In this document: positions 35,938-44,572 of the stretch, piece by piece
Layout: each line of letters opens with the position of its first letter
Numbering within the stretch: position 1 is the first letter of the stretch
Assembly (NCBI RefSeq): GCF_016278385.1
Contig: NZ_JADQBY010000008.1
Location: 1 to 64,000, forward strand
Reading direction: 5' to 3'
DNA from: Methanolobus sp.
GTDB lineage: Archaea > Halobacteriota > Methanosarcinia > Methanosarcinales > Methanosarcinaceae
Length of the DNA stretch: 64,000 nucleotides
Program-made: the position numbers and the translations under genes
The notes under the pieces: model-generated
Seen by the model: the letters and a program-made list of their open reading frames with translations, nothing else
What the model was told of the DNA's origin: nothing
The model's database searches: none

Positions 35938-37140
35938 TTACACGTTCAGTTTATCTATTGGATACGGTTTTGATGCTTCTTCCGGTATCATCTCAACGAA
36001 TTGAAGATACTCTGGCTCCTGCATCAAGCATGTGCTTCGCTGACCTCTGAAATGCTTATCCTTGCGTATCTTCGTCCATATGTCCTTTATGGAACTGTCT
36101 TGAATGTTTCCGTAGTGCAAAGGAATGTACGGGCACGCTTTAACCAGACCGTCAACACATACATGCATCCATCTCTGGCCTGCCATACACCCAAGCATCT
36201 CTCCTTCAAAGTATGTGTTTGAAAAGATACGAGGTCCGCCTTTGGTTGAATTGATGCGGTGATGCATTTCAAGCACTTTCTGCCTGTCATCATCGCTGAT
36301 AATTGCATCATCCTTTCTCTTTGGAACTGATTCCCACAGGGAGAACTCATGAACGCCGATGTCCCTTGCGAGTTCATACATTGCAGGCAGTTCATCTATA
36401 TTCTTAGGTGAAACATGGGTTGCCATTGTAACGAGCAGTCCTGCTTCAAGTCCCATTTTCATGGCATTTGTAGCCATTTCGAATGCTCCGTCCAAACGAC
36501 GGACAGCATCGTGTTTTTCGGATTCAGTGGAATAAATGCTCACCAATAGATTGTGTAGTCCTGATTCCTTGAGGCGTCTTGCGTTTTCAGGTGTCATCTC
36601 TGTACCTGGGGTGTACATGTTAACGATAGCACGCTCTTTATCTACGTAATCGATAAGCTCGTAGATGTTTTCGCGAAGCATGGGGTCGCCTTCGGTAAAA
36701 ACGATAACTATTGCACCCATATCAAGCACATCATCTATTGTTCTTTTTATGGTTTCAATATCAAGGTCACCTTCTCCTCCGCTGACCACACAGTGTTCAC
36801 AATTACATTTGCAATTGCGTGTGATTTCAAAGGAAACGGTCTCAGGGATGTATCTTCCAAGTGCTATCTGTGTTTCTGCAAGAAGCAGTCTGTTGAAGGC
36901 TTTGCTTGGGATGGGTGGCAGCCACGTGGATGCAATAATCTTATCGTCATCCACAAAAGCAGGTTTTTCCTCTTTCAGCCTTTCATTGATCCTTTTCAAA
37001 AACGGAGCACATGCTTTTCGTAAAGGCCCATGTGCTTTAAGATGGACAAAATCAGCTTTTTTATCCATTTTGATTGAAAGTCCGGGTATTGAAACCAATG
37101 TAATGTCTTTGTTATCTGAATCTTTTTGATCGACTTTCAT
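35938..37140 (-). CDS. Radical SAM/SPASM-type protein
   Basis: 400 aa. The radical SAM cluster motif is CX3CX2C in ETVSFEITRNCKCNCEHCVV (about residues 110-120), after a 100-residue N-terminal region (GLSIKMDKKADFVHLKAHGP). A C-terminal cysteine-containing region (GEMLGCMAGQRWMHVCVDGL, VKACPYIPLHYGNI) and Cys in STCLMQEPEY fit a SPASM/twitch-like auxiliary cluster. Such proteins modify peptides, cofactors or proteins; the target is unknown. It directly abuts the KaiC-like gene (0 bp gap), suggesting a functional pair. Confidence 0.8.
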   Translation of the reverse strand: MKVDQKDSDNKDITLVSIPGLSIKMDKKADFVHLKAHGPLRKACAPFLKRINERLKEEKPAFVDDDKIIASTWLPPIPSKAFNRLLLAETQIALGRYIPETVSFEITRNCKCNCEHCVVSGGEGDLDIETIKRTIDDVLDMGAIVIVFTEGDPMLRENIYELIDYVDKERAIVNMYTPGTEMTPENARRLKESGLHNLLVSIYSTESEKHDAVRRLDGAFEMATNAMKMGLEAGLLVTMATHVSPKNIDELPAMYELARDIGVHEFSLWESVPKRKDDAIISDDDRQKVLEMHHRINSTKGGPRIFSNTYFEGEMLGCMAGQRWMHVCVDGLVKACPYIPLHYGNIQDSSIKDIWTKIRKDKHFRGQRSTCLMQEPEYLQFVEMIPEEASKPYPIDKLNV

Positions 37141-37926
37141 TTATTCTTCCCCAAGGGTTGTACGCCTATCGAGGGAGAATACATCAGCTTCCTTACCTAT
37201 AACAGATTCGGATGAATAGACAAATATGCCTTTATCAGTTATCACATATGGGCGAAGCACTTCATCATGCTTTACGCCTCTCATTTTCAGTATCTCAAGG
37301 AATCTGATCCTTTCTCCGTCAATCCTGTTGACCTTAAGGCAGATAACTCCTTCGGCAAGGTATTCTTCGACGCTGAAATTCTCAGGATCTTTGTTAATCT
37401 CACTTGTAATAAGTGTGGTGCAATCAAAGCTCTCAACATTCTTAATGAACTCAAGGATAATATGTCTTACATCTACAGGATTTGGGGATATCTTTAGAGA
37501 TGTCAGTGAATCGATGAACAGGCGTTTAGCTTCAATTTCTCTGACACTTGCATATATCTGTTTCAAAACGGTTTCCAGGGTTGCATTCTCATGGTCTCCT
37601 TCTTTTTCAGGTTCCATGGTCTTTTTTATATATCGGTCGTATGCAATTGGGTCGGCTCTTATTATGCGGAGTTTATTTTCTTTGGTGAGACGTTCCATAT
37701 CCCATCCATGTCTCCACATATTTCTCATAATGCGTGCAGGTGTCTCTTCAAACGTGACGTAAACTCCTGGCTCGTTGTAATTCATAATTCCTGAATATAG
37801 GTACTGTGAGCCAAAAGTAGATTTTCCTGCACCGGGTCCTCCTGTAAGGAGAACTACGTCGTTTTCAATGAACCCACCTTCTATAAGCTCATCAAATCCT
37901 GGTATTCCTGTGGGTACTCGTGCCAT
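37141..37926 (-). CDS. KaiC-like RecA-family ATPase
   Basis: 261-aa single KaiC domain. Opening RVPTGIPGFDELIEGGFIEN, Walker A LLTGGPGAGKSTFGSQYLYS (about residues 25-44), catalytic Glu pair in GVYVTFEETPARIMRNMWRH, and Walker B RLFIDSLTSLKI. Archaeal single-domain KaiC homologues are thought to regulate partner proteins rather than keep circadian time. It is first in a two-gene operon with the radical SAM gene; a TATA-like TTTATATTAAA lies upstream on the minus strand. Confidence 0.88.
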   Translation of the reverse strand: MARVPTGIPGFDELIEGGFIENDVVLLTGGPGAGKSTFGSQYLYSGIMNYNEPGVYVTFEETPARIMRNMWRHGWDMERLTKENKLRIIRADPIAYDRYIKKTMEPEKEGDHENATLETVLKQIYASVREIEAKRLFIDSLTSLKISPNPVDVRHIILEFIKNVESFDCTTLITSEINKDPENFSVEEYLAEGVICLKVNRIDGERIRFLEILKMRGVKHDEVLRPYVITDKGIFVYSSESVIGKEADVFSLDRRTTLGEE

Positions 37927-38032
37927 ATTTTTCCTCGAGTAATTATTTTCGAGTATTTTAATATAAATACGGCCAATTAATATATAATAATTGCTTTTAA
38001 AAAAAAAGAAAATAGATACCTGTTGTCAGGTA

Positions 38033-38641
38033 TCAGACCTTTTCGGCGAATGCAAGGGTTCCGCTGATTCTCTTGATTCTTATCTTGAGAGTCTCTCCCT
38101 TTGCAGCACCTGGTACGAATATAGTGAACCTATCCATCTTTGCAATTCCGTCACCTTTGGAGCCAACAGCATCGATACGAACATCGTATTCTTTGCCTTC
38201 TTCAATGGCGTCCTGTTTGACAGGTGCAGTAACACGTCTTTTCTTCACAGGTCTATGTGCACCACATGCAGAACACTTTAGCACCATGATACGGTCCATT
38301 TTAATAAGTTGTGTGTCAGGTCTTTCACATTCAGAACACATGACAAATTCTTCGACATATGCCTCGATGTTAGCCTTGATCTGTTCTTTTGAGAACCTTC
38401 CCTGAAATATTGCTCTCATACCATCAATTTTGCCTGCAGTACCCATTTCACGTGTAAGATACTTCATCACGTGATCAGGCTCTCTGTTCAGGACATCTGC
38501 GATGTTATTGAAATTGTCGAGGATCGTGGTCTTACCTTCCACCATAATTTTAGGTTCAGGGATTACGAAACGGGCATCCGTAGTCTCCATGTCAGGTAAG
38601 TTTGCTATTGCACGATCCAGAAGCGCTTCGTAATCTTCCAT
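38033..38641 (-). CDS. Translation initiation factor aIF2 beta with C-terminal TRAM domain
   Basis: 202 aa. The aIF2-beta part (about residues 1-135) has [31 protein letters not shown] and the zinc ribbon [11 protein letters not shown] ... [10 protein letters not shown]. The extra C-terminal domain (about 145-202: [40 protein letters not shown]) is a TRAM RNA-binding fold. It is followed upstream on the same strand by the L10e gene (25 bp), fitting a translation operon. Confidence 0.92.
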   Translation of the reverse strand: MEDYEALLDRAIANLPDMETTDARFVIPEPKIMVEGKTTILDNFNNIADVLNREPDHVMKYLTREMGTAGKIDGMRAIFQGRFSKEQIKANIEAYVEEFVMCSECERPDTQLIKMDRIMVLKCSACGAHRPVKKRRVTAPVKQDAIEEGKEYDVRIDAVGSKGDGIAKMDRFTIFVPGAAKGETLKIRIKRISGTLAFAEKV

Positions 38642-38666
38642 CTTTATCCCTCGTTGTTATCTTCTT

Positions 38667-39185
38667 TTACTGCACAAGTTCCTGTCCTTGATCGACTACG
38701 ATCCGGATAGGGGTTGGTAGTTTATGGCCTGCTTTTCTAAGTGCATCCTTTGCCACTGCAAAGTGCTCTTTGTTTACGGAAATTGTAAATATTTTCTGGC
38801 CCGCTGATACTCTTGCTGCAGTTCCTACGTTCTTTCCATAAGCACCACGCATTCCACTGGATACACGGTCTGCACCTGCTCCTGTAGCCTGCTTGTTCTC
38901 TCTGAGAACCTCATGTGGGTAAACTCTCAGTTTTATGTGGAAGCCTGTTCGTCCTGCAGCGTTTGTCATTGCACGGTTTGCAGTGATACGCGCAGCTTCA
39001 AGTGACTTGTGTGTGAGTTGGCATCTTTCATTTGCTATAAGTGTGACCTTTACCGGAAACTCGGCACTCCTGTTACCCATGTCGTAGTGAATGACCTGGC
39101 TACCAGGGACACCACCCATATACTTCCTTCTGGTGAATGAGCGTTGTCTTACGTTCCTGTACATACTTGCTGGTTTTCTTACCAT
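38667..39185 (-). CDS. Large ribosomal subunit protein L10e (uL16 family)
   Basis: 172-aa ribosomal protein with the L10e/L16 signatures [20 protein letters not shown] and [20 protein letters not shown]. It sits near the peptidyl-transferase region and helps A-site tRNA binding. A clear AAGGAG site (39196-39201 on the minus strand) precedes the ATG, and a TATA box lies at 39230-39240. aIF2-beta follows in the same transcript. Confidence 0.95.
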   Translation of the reverse strand: MVRKPASMYRNVRQRSFTRRKYMGGVPGSQVIHYDMGNRSAEFPVKVTLIANERCQLTHKSLEAARITANRAMTNAAGRTGFHIKLRVYPHEVLRENKQATGAGADRVSSGMRGAYGKNVGTAARVSAGQKIFTISVNKEHFAVAKDALRKAGHKLPTPIRIVVDQGQELVQ

Positions 39186-39229
39186 GAATTAAAATCTCCT
39201 TGAATCGATTATTGCAATAAAGCGTGATA

Positions 39230-39240
39230 CTATATATATC
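39230..39240 (-). promoter_or_regulatory. TATA box of the L10e-aIF2 beta unit
   Basis: GATATATATAG read on the minus strand, 45-55 nt before the L10e ATG. The rest of the 39186-39386 gap shows no gene. Confidence 0.5.
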
Positions 39241-39386
39241 ATCACTGGTTTTCGCATCTGGATTTGTACCTAAATTGATATGTGCTTATTTGTATTTGTT
39301 GATGTTGCCTATCAACAATATAGATTAATCTCGATGGCTGTCCTCATACTACCTTGGAGTTTATAAGTCTTATCGCCGGTTCTTAT

Positions 39387-40445
39387 TTATTTCTTTAAAT
39401 GTGGTGTCAACAGTCCGTAACAACCTGAAAGCATCATATTTCCAAAAGGTGCGGCAAAATGCAGTTTTTTCCAGATATTCTGGTCCATATCTTCCTTTTT
39501 CATATTCTGTAATATGTTGCGCCTGGGTCCTGTGACCATTATAGACATGATGAAATCCTGTCCAGGTGTCTCTTTTATGTAACATCCATGTCCTCCATCA
39601 TTGAATATGTCGTCAAATCCAAGTTTTCCCGAGGCAAAATCATTGATGTACTGTTGTAGCTTTTTCCCGTCAAGGGATGATGTATGATGCTCAAAAAGGG
39701 CAACAATCCTATTATTGTCAACAATTGCTGCAAGGGTGTGACCGTTGCCTATATTCACAACAATAGAGGGCTGTATAGCTTCAGGGTCAAGAAGTGCGCC
39801 AAATATGGCGGAAGGGCCTGTATCCATTATAGTGGTATCTTTGCTTATAAGTGTCCTTGATACTGATTCCATACGGGTGAATTCTTCTGGAATAGTATTG
39901 TCACTATATGCGAACTTGTCGAAGTCGCCGCCTTCATCTATAAGCCTTTCAAAGATTTTGAATCTGTAAATACGATTACTGATGTCTGGAGAGTTCCCGT
40001 GATCCTGAACAGCTATTGCAATTTGATCTGGCATCTCAACTCCAAAGCTCTCCAGTGCCCTGGTTATTGCATCCAGGTCTATGTCCTGTAAAATGATTAT
40101 TTCCGACTCGTCAGGAACAATACACGTTTCCTCTATTAGGTCGATGCCCATTGCTCTGACTCTTTCAAGATCGTCCTTTATTGTAAGAGCTGCTTTTTCA
40201 GTAGCATATACTTTGTAACCTTTTTCAATATGGGCTCTAATGGCCTTTACAGAAGGTCCCCCGCCCATAACATCTCCTTTTAGAAATATGTCCTGTTCCC
40301 GAATGGTTGCTTTTTTAATCATGTCAGCAACAATAAGAGTTGGAGACGGCATTATCATTACAAGACTGTTCTCAACTTCTCTTTCCGTATCGTACAGCAG
40401 TATGTCCTGAGTACCGGTACCAACATCTATGGCAAGTATTTTCAT
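39387..40445 (-). CDS. DUF1786 family protein (actin/hexokinase-like fold)
   Basis: 352 aa. The opening MKILAIDVGTGTQDILLYDT is the phosphate-1 loop of an ASKHA fold, and VVNIGNGHTLAAIVDNNRIV resembles the second phosphate loop, as in DUF1786 of methanogens. GDVMGGGPSVKAIRAH is conserved-looking. The reaction is unknown. It diverges from moaB with a 47-bp gap that must contain both promoters. Confidence 0.72.
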   Translation of the reverse strand: MKILAIDVGTGTQDILLYDTEREVENSLVMIMPSPTLIVADMIKKATIREQDIFLKGDVMGGGPSVKAIRAHIEKGYKVYATEKAALTIKDDLERVRAMGIDLIEETCIVPDESEIIILQDIDLDAITRALESFGVEMPDQIAIAVQDHGNSPDISNRIYRFKIFERLIDEGGDFDKFAYSDNTIPEEFTRMESVSRTLISKDTTIMDTGPSAIFGALLDPEAIQPSIVVNIGNGHTLAAIVDNNRIVALFEHHTSSLDGKKLQQYINDFASGKLGFDDIFNDGGHGCYIKETPGQDFIMSIMVTGPRRNILQNMKKEDMDQNIWKKLHFAAPFGNMMLSGCYGLLTPHLKK

Positions 40446-40492
40446 GCTTATATCGCGTGATTCTTATACTTATTCTGGTATAAATACTTCGT

Positions 40493-41032
40493 ATGAGCAG
40501 TCCATCAACCAGAGAGCATAAAAAAGATTCAGAAAAGTCTTACTCCTTTTACCTGATCACCGTTTCTACTTCCAGGTATGAGGAATATGGTAACGTTTCA
40601 TCACCGGATGATGCAGAGGACGGTTCCGGAAAAATGATGTACGATCTAGTTATTTCCAGGGGGCATAATGTTTCTAAATATGAGTTGGTTCCTGATGAGT
40701 CTTCTTTAATTCAAGGTTCTGTACACCGCGCGATTGAATCGGATGCTGACATTATTGTTACAAGTGGTGGCACAGGTCTTGCCTCAAAGGATGTAAGCAT
40801 AGAATCTCTGGTTCCTTTATTTGAAAAAGACATTCCAGGATTTGGTGAACTGTTTCGTTATAAAAGCATAGAACAGATAGGTAGCTCGGTTATTCTCACA
40901 CGTGCAGCAGCAGGTTTGTTGAGGGGTAAGATAATATTCTGTCTTCCGGGTTCACCTTCAGCTGTTGAGCTGGCATTAACTGAAATTATCCTTCCTGAGG
41001 CTGGTCATCTTGTGAAACATGCTCGTCAGTAA
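40493..41032 (+). CDS. MoaB/MogA-type molybdopterin adenylyltransferase-like protein
   Basis: 179 aa. Motifs of the MoCF-binding fold: ISRGHNVSKYELVPDESSLI, DIIVTSGGTGLASKDVSIES, FGELFRYKSIEQIGSSVILT and IIFCLPGSPSAVELAL. It activates molybdopterin by adenylylation before metal insertion, presumably for Mo/W enzymes such as formylmethanofuran dehydrogenase. moeA and a MoaD-like gene lie 4-5 kb away on the other strand. Confidence 0.88.
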   Translation: MSSPSTREHKKDSEKSYSFYLITVSTSRYEEYGNVSSPDDAEDGSGKMMYDLVISRGHNVSKYELVPDESSLIQGSVHRAIESDADIIVTSGGTGLASKDVSIESLVPLFEKDIPGFGELFRYKSIEQIGSSVILTRAAAGLLRGKIIFCLPGSPSAVELALTEIILPEAGHLVKHARQ

Positions 41033-41208
41033 CCAAAACAGGTTTATATGGTATATTTTATTTAATTAAACTGTGTCAAAAGGCACTTTTATATATGTTA
41101 ATATTTATATATTGTATGGGGTCCACTATATAGTCGGTAGCACTCTAGATGAAAATCAGCATGTAGTTAGGGGCAAATCCTATATAGAATCCCAATGAAG
41201 AGGGAATC

Positions 41209-41907
41209 ATGTCCGGGTATTCTTTAGGCATTAAGGAACTGGATGAACTGCTTGGCGGCATCCGGGAAGGAACTAATCTAATGATGATAGGTCCTCCTAT
41301 GAGCCGAAAAGATGAACTGTTGGACGCAATTCTATTTAATAGCCAAACTTCTGAAGATTCAGCCATCATAGTTTCAACGCGTGAACCCGGTGAGCGTGTG
41401 CTTGGATGGTTCGAAGATAATGGCATGGATATCTCAAATGCTGATATTGGTATAGTTGACTGCGTAACCAAGACTCTTGGTCTGGGGGCAGCTGACACCG
41501 AGATGATAAAAAGGGCCGCAAGTCCTGTAGATCTCACCGGTATTGGGGTCAAAATCAGTCAGTTTTTTGAAGAAATGCTGGTAAGAAGGCAGAAGGAAAA
41601 AATACATTTGTGTATTAATTCGTTGTCTACCATTCTCATGTATTCTAATATACAGACTGTATTCCGTTTTCTTCATGTTTTCACAGGGCGTGTGAAGGCA
41701 GCTAATGGGTTTGGACTTTATGTTGTGGAAGATGAGATGCATGATGTGCAGACTATAGCCACGCTGAAGCAGCTTTTTGATGGGATGATCGAGATCAAGG
41801 CCGTAGGAGATGCCTATGCGATAAGGATAGTTGGCCTAACATCAAAACCTACTCCATGGTTTGAATATAGTATTGACGGGACGGAGATATCCCTAAAGAA
41901 AACATAA
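41209..41907 (+). CDS. KaiC/Rad55-like protein with degenerate P-loop
   Basis: 232 aa with the KaiC-type opening YSLGIKELDELLGGIREGTN. The Walker A position reads LMMIGPPMSRKDELLDAI: the last Gly of GxxxxGK is Arg and the Ser/Thr after Lys is Asp. Downstream parts of the fold remain (AIIVSTREPGERVLGWFEDN, HLCINSLSTILMYSN). Nucleotide hydrolysis is therefore unlikely, and a regulatory or scaffold role is inferred. Monocistronic, with a TATA-rich upstream region (41090-41115). Function unknown. Confidence 0.75.
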   Translation: MSGYSLGIKELDELLGGIREGTNLMMIGPPMSRKDELLDAILFNSQTSEDSAIIVSTREPGERVLGWFEDNGMDISNADIGIVDCVTKTLGLGAADTEMIKRAASPVDLTGIGVKISQFFEEMLVRRQKEKIHLCINSLSTILMYSNIQTVFRFLHVFTGRVKAANGFGLYVVEDEMHDVQTIATLKQLFDGMIEIKAVGDAYAIRIVGLTSKPTPWFEYSIDGTEISLKKT

Positions 41908-42034
41908 TGTTTTTCCATATGCTGAGGAAGTGAATTTCCGGTATATTGCTCATTTTGTATTTTTGGAGTACATGCTTTTTATACTATCTTATAATTGAAT
42001 AATTTATATTGAACTATTTATCAGGTGTATCATA

Positions 42035-42295
42035 ATGGAAAAAGAAAAGTTATATCAGTTAAGAACTGAAGCCACTAAAATTAAACCACTTATCAATATC
42101 GGAAAGAACGGAATGACTGAATCTGTATTGGAAGAAATTAAAAAACAGGTCAAGGTAAATCGTCTTGTCAAAATAAAGATGTTAAAGACAAGTGCTGAAG
42201 GTGAAGATATCAAAATATCTGCAGAAAAACTTGCAGAGGCAACAAAGACGACTCTTATTGATGTAAGGGGAAGTACAGTAGTGCTTTATAGGTGA
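42035..42295 (+). CDS. YhbY/CRM-domain RNA-binding protein
   Basis: 86-aa single CRM domain: LRTEATKIKPLINIGKNGMT with the GKNG loop (about residue 23), followed by IKKQVKVNRLVKIKM and a closing TTLIDVRGSTVVLYR. In bacteria YhbY associates with pre-50S particles, so an RNA or ribosome-assembly role is likely. Its end overlaps the convergent DUF190 gene by 10 bp. Confidence 0.88.
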   Translation: MEKEKLYQLRTEATKIKPLINIGKNGMTESVLEEIKKQVKVNRLVKIKMLKTSAEGEDIKISAEKLAEATKTTLIDVRGSTVVLYR

Positions 42296-42624
42296 TTTGT
42301 TTCTTTAAAGCCTTCTCCTGAAACGATTTCTACTTCCTGAACAATCATAAGTTCAGTTGGTAGTATTTCTTTGAGTTTGGGAATAAGGTTTCGTATTTTT
42401 TCTTCTTTGTCCACTGCTTGTACGATCACCGGGAGGTCTGTTCCTAGCCTGAGGACGCTTGCAGTATGTATCTTTTGATGGACTCCATATCCTTCTATGC
42501 AATGGTGAACCGTGGCCCCTGCTATCCCCTCATCTTTCAGGAATTCTATGACGGCGTGGTGTGCGGTTTTACCTTTGTACTTATCGTTCTCGCTAAGATA
42601 TATCCTTAAAAGCAATGTTCTCAT
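42286..42624 (-). CDS. DUF190 (PII-like) protein
   Basis: 112 aa resembling PII-like DUF190 proteins: RTLLLRIYLSENDKYKGKTA, EGIAGATVHHCIEGYGVHQK, and VIVQAVDKEEKIRNLIPKLK. DUF190 genes are frequently next to crcB fluoride channels; two crcB genes lie 1.2 kb away on the same strand with two plus-strand genes between. It may regulate ion export, which is not shown. Confidence 0.8.
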   Translation of the reverse strand: MRTLLLRIYLSENDKYKGKTAHHAVIEFLKDEGIAGATVHHCIEGYGVHQKIHTASVLRLGTDLPVIVQAVDKEEKIRNLIPKLKEILPTELMIVQEVEIVSGEGFKETNHL

Positions 42625-42765
42625 GACCTGTTTCCTCTGTTAATCCGTAGTTTTAATTCGATATGTCACATTTGTTTTCTGACTATAAATAGCAAGGTTC
42701 TCATGGTTTTTGTGTGTATATTCTATTTAGCAAAATTTATAGCATAAACGAGATTCATAGTACTC

Positions 42766-43191
42766 ATGGAGAAAAGCAAAGCCATAATATTTGCAGCACT
42801 GGTGGTTGTGGTGTGTGCGGGTATTGTTGGCGCATACGTGCTGTATGGTTCTGGTTCTGACAGTCCCAGTATAAGTGAATCTGATGCATTAGATGTAGTT
42901 TTGAGTAACCCTAATGCATCTGAATATTATTCTTCCTACTTCCTTGTAGAGGACTGGAGAGTTACAGTCACAACACTTGTCGGTGCATCTCCTAATGGCA
43001 ACACATCAGAAGAGGGAGTATGGAAGGTTGAGATTATGGAACGTAGCTGTGCATGTTCAAACATAAAACCCCTGCTTGTAATAGAAGGATATGTTTCTGG
43101 AAGCACAGGCGAGCTTTTTGAAGTAAGTACAAAATACATTTCTGAAAGCGAATATGATAAGGAAACCTGTTCATCGACCGTCTGCCACTAA
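42766..43191 (+). CDS. Membrane-anchored Cys-containing protein of unknown function
   Basis: 141 aa with an N-terminal membrane anchor (AIIFAALVVVVCAGIVGAYV, about residues 6-25) and an extracytoplasmic domain resembling a PepSY-like fold (VWKVEIMERSCACSN, then VIEGYVSGSTGELFEV). Cysteines are at SCAC and at the very end (ETCSSTVCH), so it could be a redox substrate. It overlaps the CcdA-like gene by 38 bp, arguing for a joint function. Confidence 0.65.
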   Translation: MEKSKAIIFAALVVVVCAGIVGAYVLYGSGSDSPSISESDALDVVLSNPNASEYYSSYFLVEDWRVTVTTLVGASPNGNTSEEGVWKVEIMERSCACSNIKPLLVIEGYVSGSTGELFEVSTKYISESEYDKETCSSTVCH

Positions 43192-43783
43192 ATTACTACC
43201 TGGCAGAATTATTTTGACTTTAATGCTTTTGCTGACATTGGGTTTTTGTGCAGGCATATTTGTGACCTATATGGTCGTAGGATTCGGTATACTGAACACT
43301 ATCAGTTACTTCCCGAATATTCGTACAATAATCACAACATTGATGGTTATACTGGTAGCTCTGCTTGGGTTGTGGCATCTTTATGATGCATACTACATTA
43401 AAAAGCATTCAAAGTCGTCTTTCAAAACACCACGGTCTTTTGTTGAGTTCATGGGTAAGGCAGAAGGAAAGAATATATTGATACTATCTTTTGCAGGTGG
43501 AAGCATTTTTTCACTTGTCAAAGCTCCATGTGTGGGTGCAGTTTACCTTATGATCCTTGAAATGCTCATAACAGGTGATGACATGTTGGGTGGAGTTATG
43601 TATCTGGCACTCTACAATCTGGGTGTAGTGTTGCCAATATTGATTATTGGAGCTCTCCTTGCTTTTGGGGTTGATCCTGGAAAAGTCAACAATTTCAGGG
43701 AAAAAAGACGTGCGGAGGTTCGGTTAATTACAGGTATAATTCTGATACTGCTGGCTGTCTTGCTGAATTTCAATATTATCTGA
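43154..43783 (+). CDS. CcdA-like membrane protein lacking the first redox cysteine
   Basis: 209 aa with about five hydrophobic segments. FVTYMVVGFGIL..., IFSLVKAPCVGAVYLMILEM and LYNLGVVLPILIIGALLAFG match the later half of CcdA-type proteins. The usual N-terminal segment with an NPC or SPC cysteine is missing; the only Cys in an expected place is in APCVG, besides GFCAG. Either it is an N-terminally shortened, diverged CcdA, or the partner supplies the second thiol. The start is inside the preceding gene. Confidence 0.65.
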   Translation: MIRKPVHRPSATKLLPGRIILTLMLLLTLGFCAGIFVTYMVVGFGILNTISYFPNIRTIITTLMVILVALLGLWHLYDAYYIKKHSKSSFKTPRSFVEFMGKAEGKNILILSFAGGSIFSLVKAPCVGAVYLMILEMLITGDDMLGGVMYLALYNLGVVLPILIIGALLAFGVDPGKVNNFREKRRAEVRLITGIILILLAVLLNFNII

Positions 43784-43827
43784 ATGTGTGCTGGTAAATC
43801 GTAGCCTTAACGATTACCTGGCAATGT

Positions 43828-44181
43828 TTATAGGCTAAATATCTGGTATGCCAGAGCTGCTGCACACAGGCACACAACTACATTAAGAATGATATTCAAC
43901 AGGAAATAATTGTTCTCTCCTTCTTCCAGCAGCTTGAAGCTTTCATACGCAAAAGTTGAAAAAGTAGTAAAAGATCCCAGCATTCCAATGCTGACAAAAT
44001 ACCTGAGGCTACCATCAATTGATGAGAAAGTCATTGCTGCCAGTACAAAACTGCCTATGCCGTTCACAGTGAGGGTTCCGGCAGGAATTTCATTAACTCT
44101 TGGAATCGCACCGGATACCAGGTACCTGAGTATTGCCCCGAGAAATCCCCCGGTTCCCACAAGCAGAATTTCAAAGACCAC
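43828..44181 (-). CDS. crcB: Fluoride channel CrcB/Fluc, second copy
   Basis: 117-aa four-helix protein. Starts at GTG 44181, chosen because a strong AAGGAGG site precedes it by about nine bases; a longer frame runs into the upstream crcB. Fluc motifs: GTGGFLGAILRYLVSG, GTLTVNGIGSFVLAAMTF and FVSIGMLGSFTTFSTFAYES. Fluoride leaves the cell through the dual-topology dimer. It overlaps the first crcB by 11 bp, so this is a tandem pair that may form heterodimers. Confidence 0.9.
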   Translation of the reverse strand: MVFEILLVGTGGFLGAILRYLVSGAIPRVNEIPAGTLTVNGIGSFVLAAMTFSSIDGSLRYFVSIGMLGSFTTFSTFAYESFKLLEEGENNYFLLNIILNVVVCLCAAALAYQIFSL

Positions 44182-44572
44182 TGCTGCCTTCCCTCCTTCT
44201 GAGCAAATAAACAACAAATCCTCTTCCAGTGAAAACTCCTGCAAGGGTCAGGATAAGATTTGCGAGGATGTTGGACGCAGCTTCAATAAATGGCATCTGG
44301 AATGTCTGGACTGTAAATGTGGAAAATGTAGTTAACGACCCCAAAAAACCGATGCCAAAGAACAGACGTGTTCTGGGAGATACGTATCCAAGGTACTCGG
44401 AGTTATACATCAGAAAACCAAGCAGTATGCTTCCAAGTACATTGACAACAAGAGTACCTGAGGCTGGCCCGAAAAGCCCTGCTACAAGGAATCTTGAAAT
44501 TGCCCCGAAGAATCCTCCTGCTCCTATGGTAAAGAGTTCAAGGGCCTGGTCTATGGAAAAATCACTATTCAA
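44171..44572 (-). CDS. crcB: Fluoride channel CrcB/Fluc, first copy
   Basis: 133-aa Fluc subunit: GAGGFFGAISRFLVAGLFG, GTLVVNVLGSILLGFLMYN, GIGFLGSLTTFSTFTVQTFQ. All four membrane helices are present, with a basic tail (RRREGSSGL). Its start lies 8 bp inside the end of moeA, so it is translated from the moeA transcript. No fluoride riboswitch was recognised. Confidence 0.91.
   Translation of the reverse strand: MNSDFSIDQALELFTIGAGGFFGAISRFLVAGLFGPASGTLVVNVLGSILLGFLMYNSEYLGYVSPRTRLFFGIGFLGSLTTFSTFTVQTFQMPFIEAASNILANLILTLAGVFTGRGFVVYLLRRREGSSGL

Noticed and set aside
43828-44244. Longer 138-aa form of the second CrcB
   Set aside because: Its first 21 residues are antisense-free but overlap the upstream crcB coding region in another frame; GTG 44181 has an excellent ribosome binding site and fits the family length.
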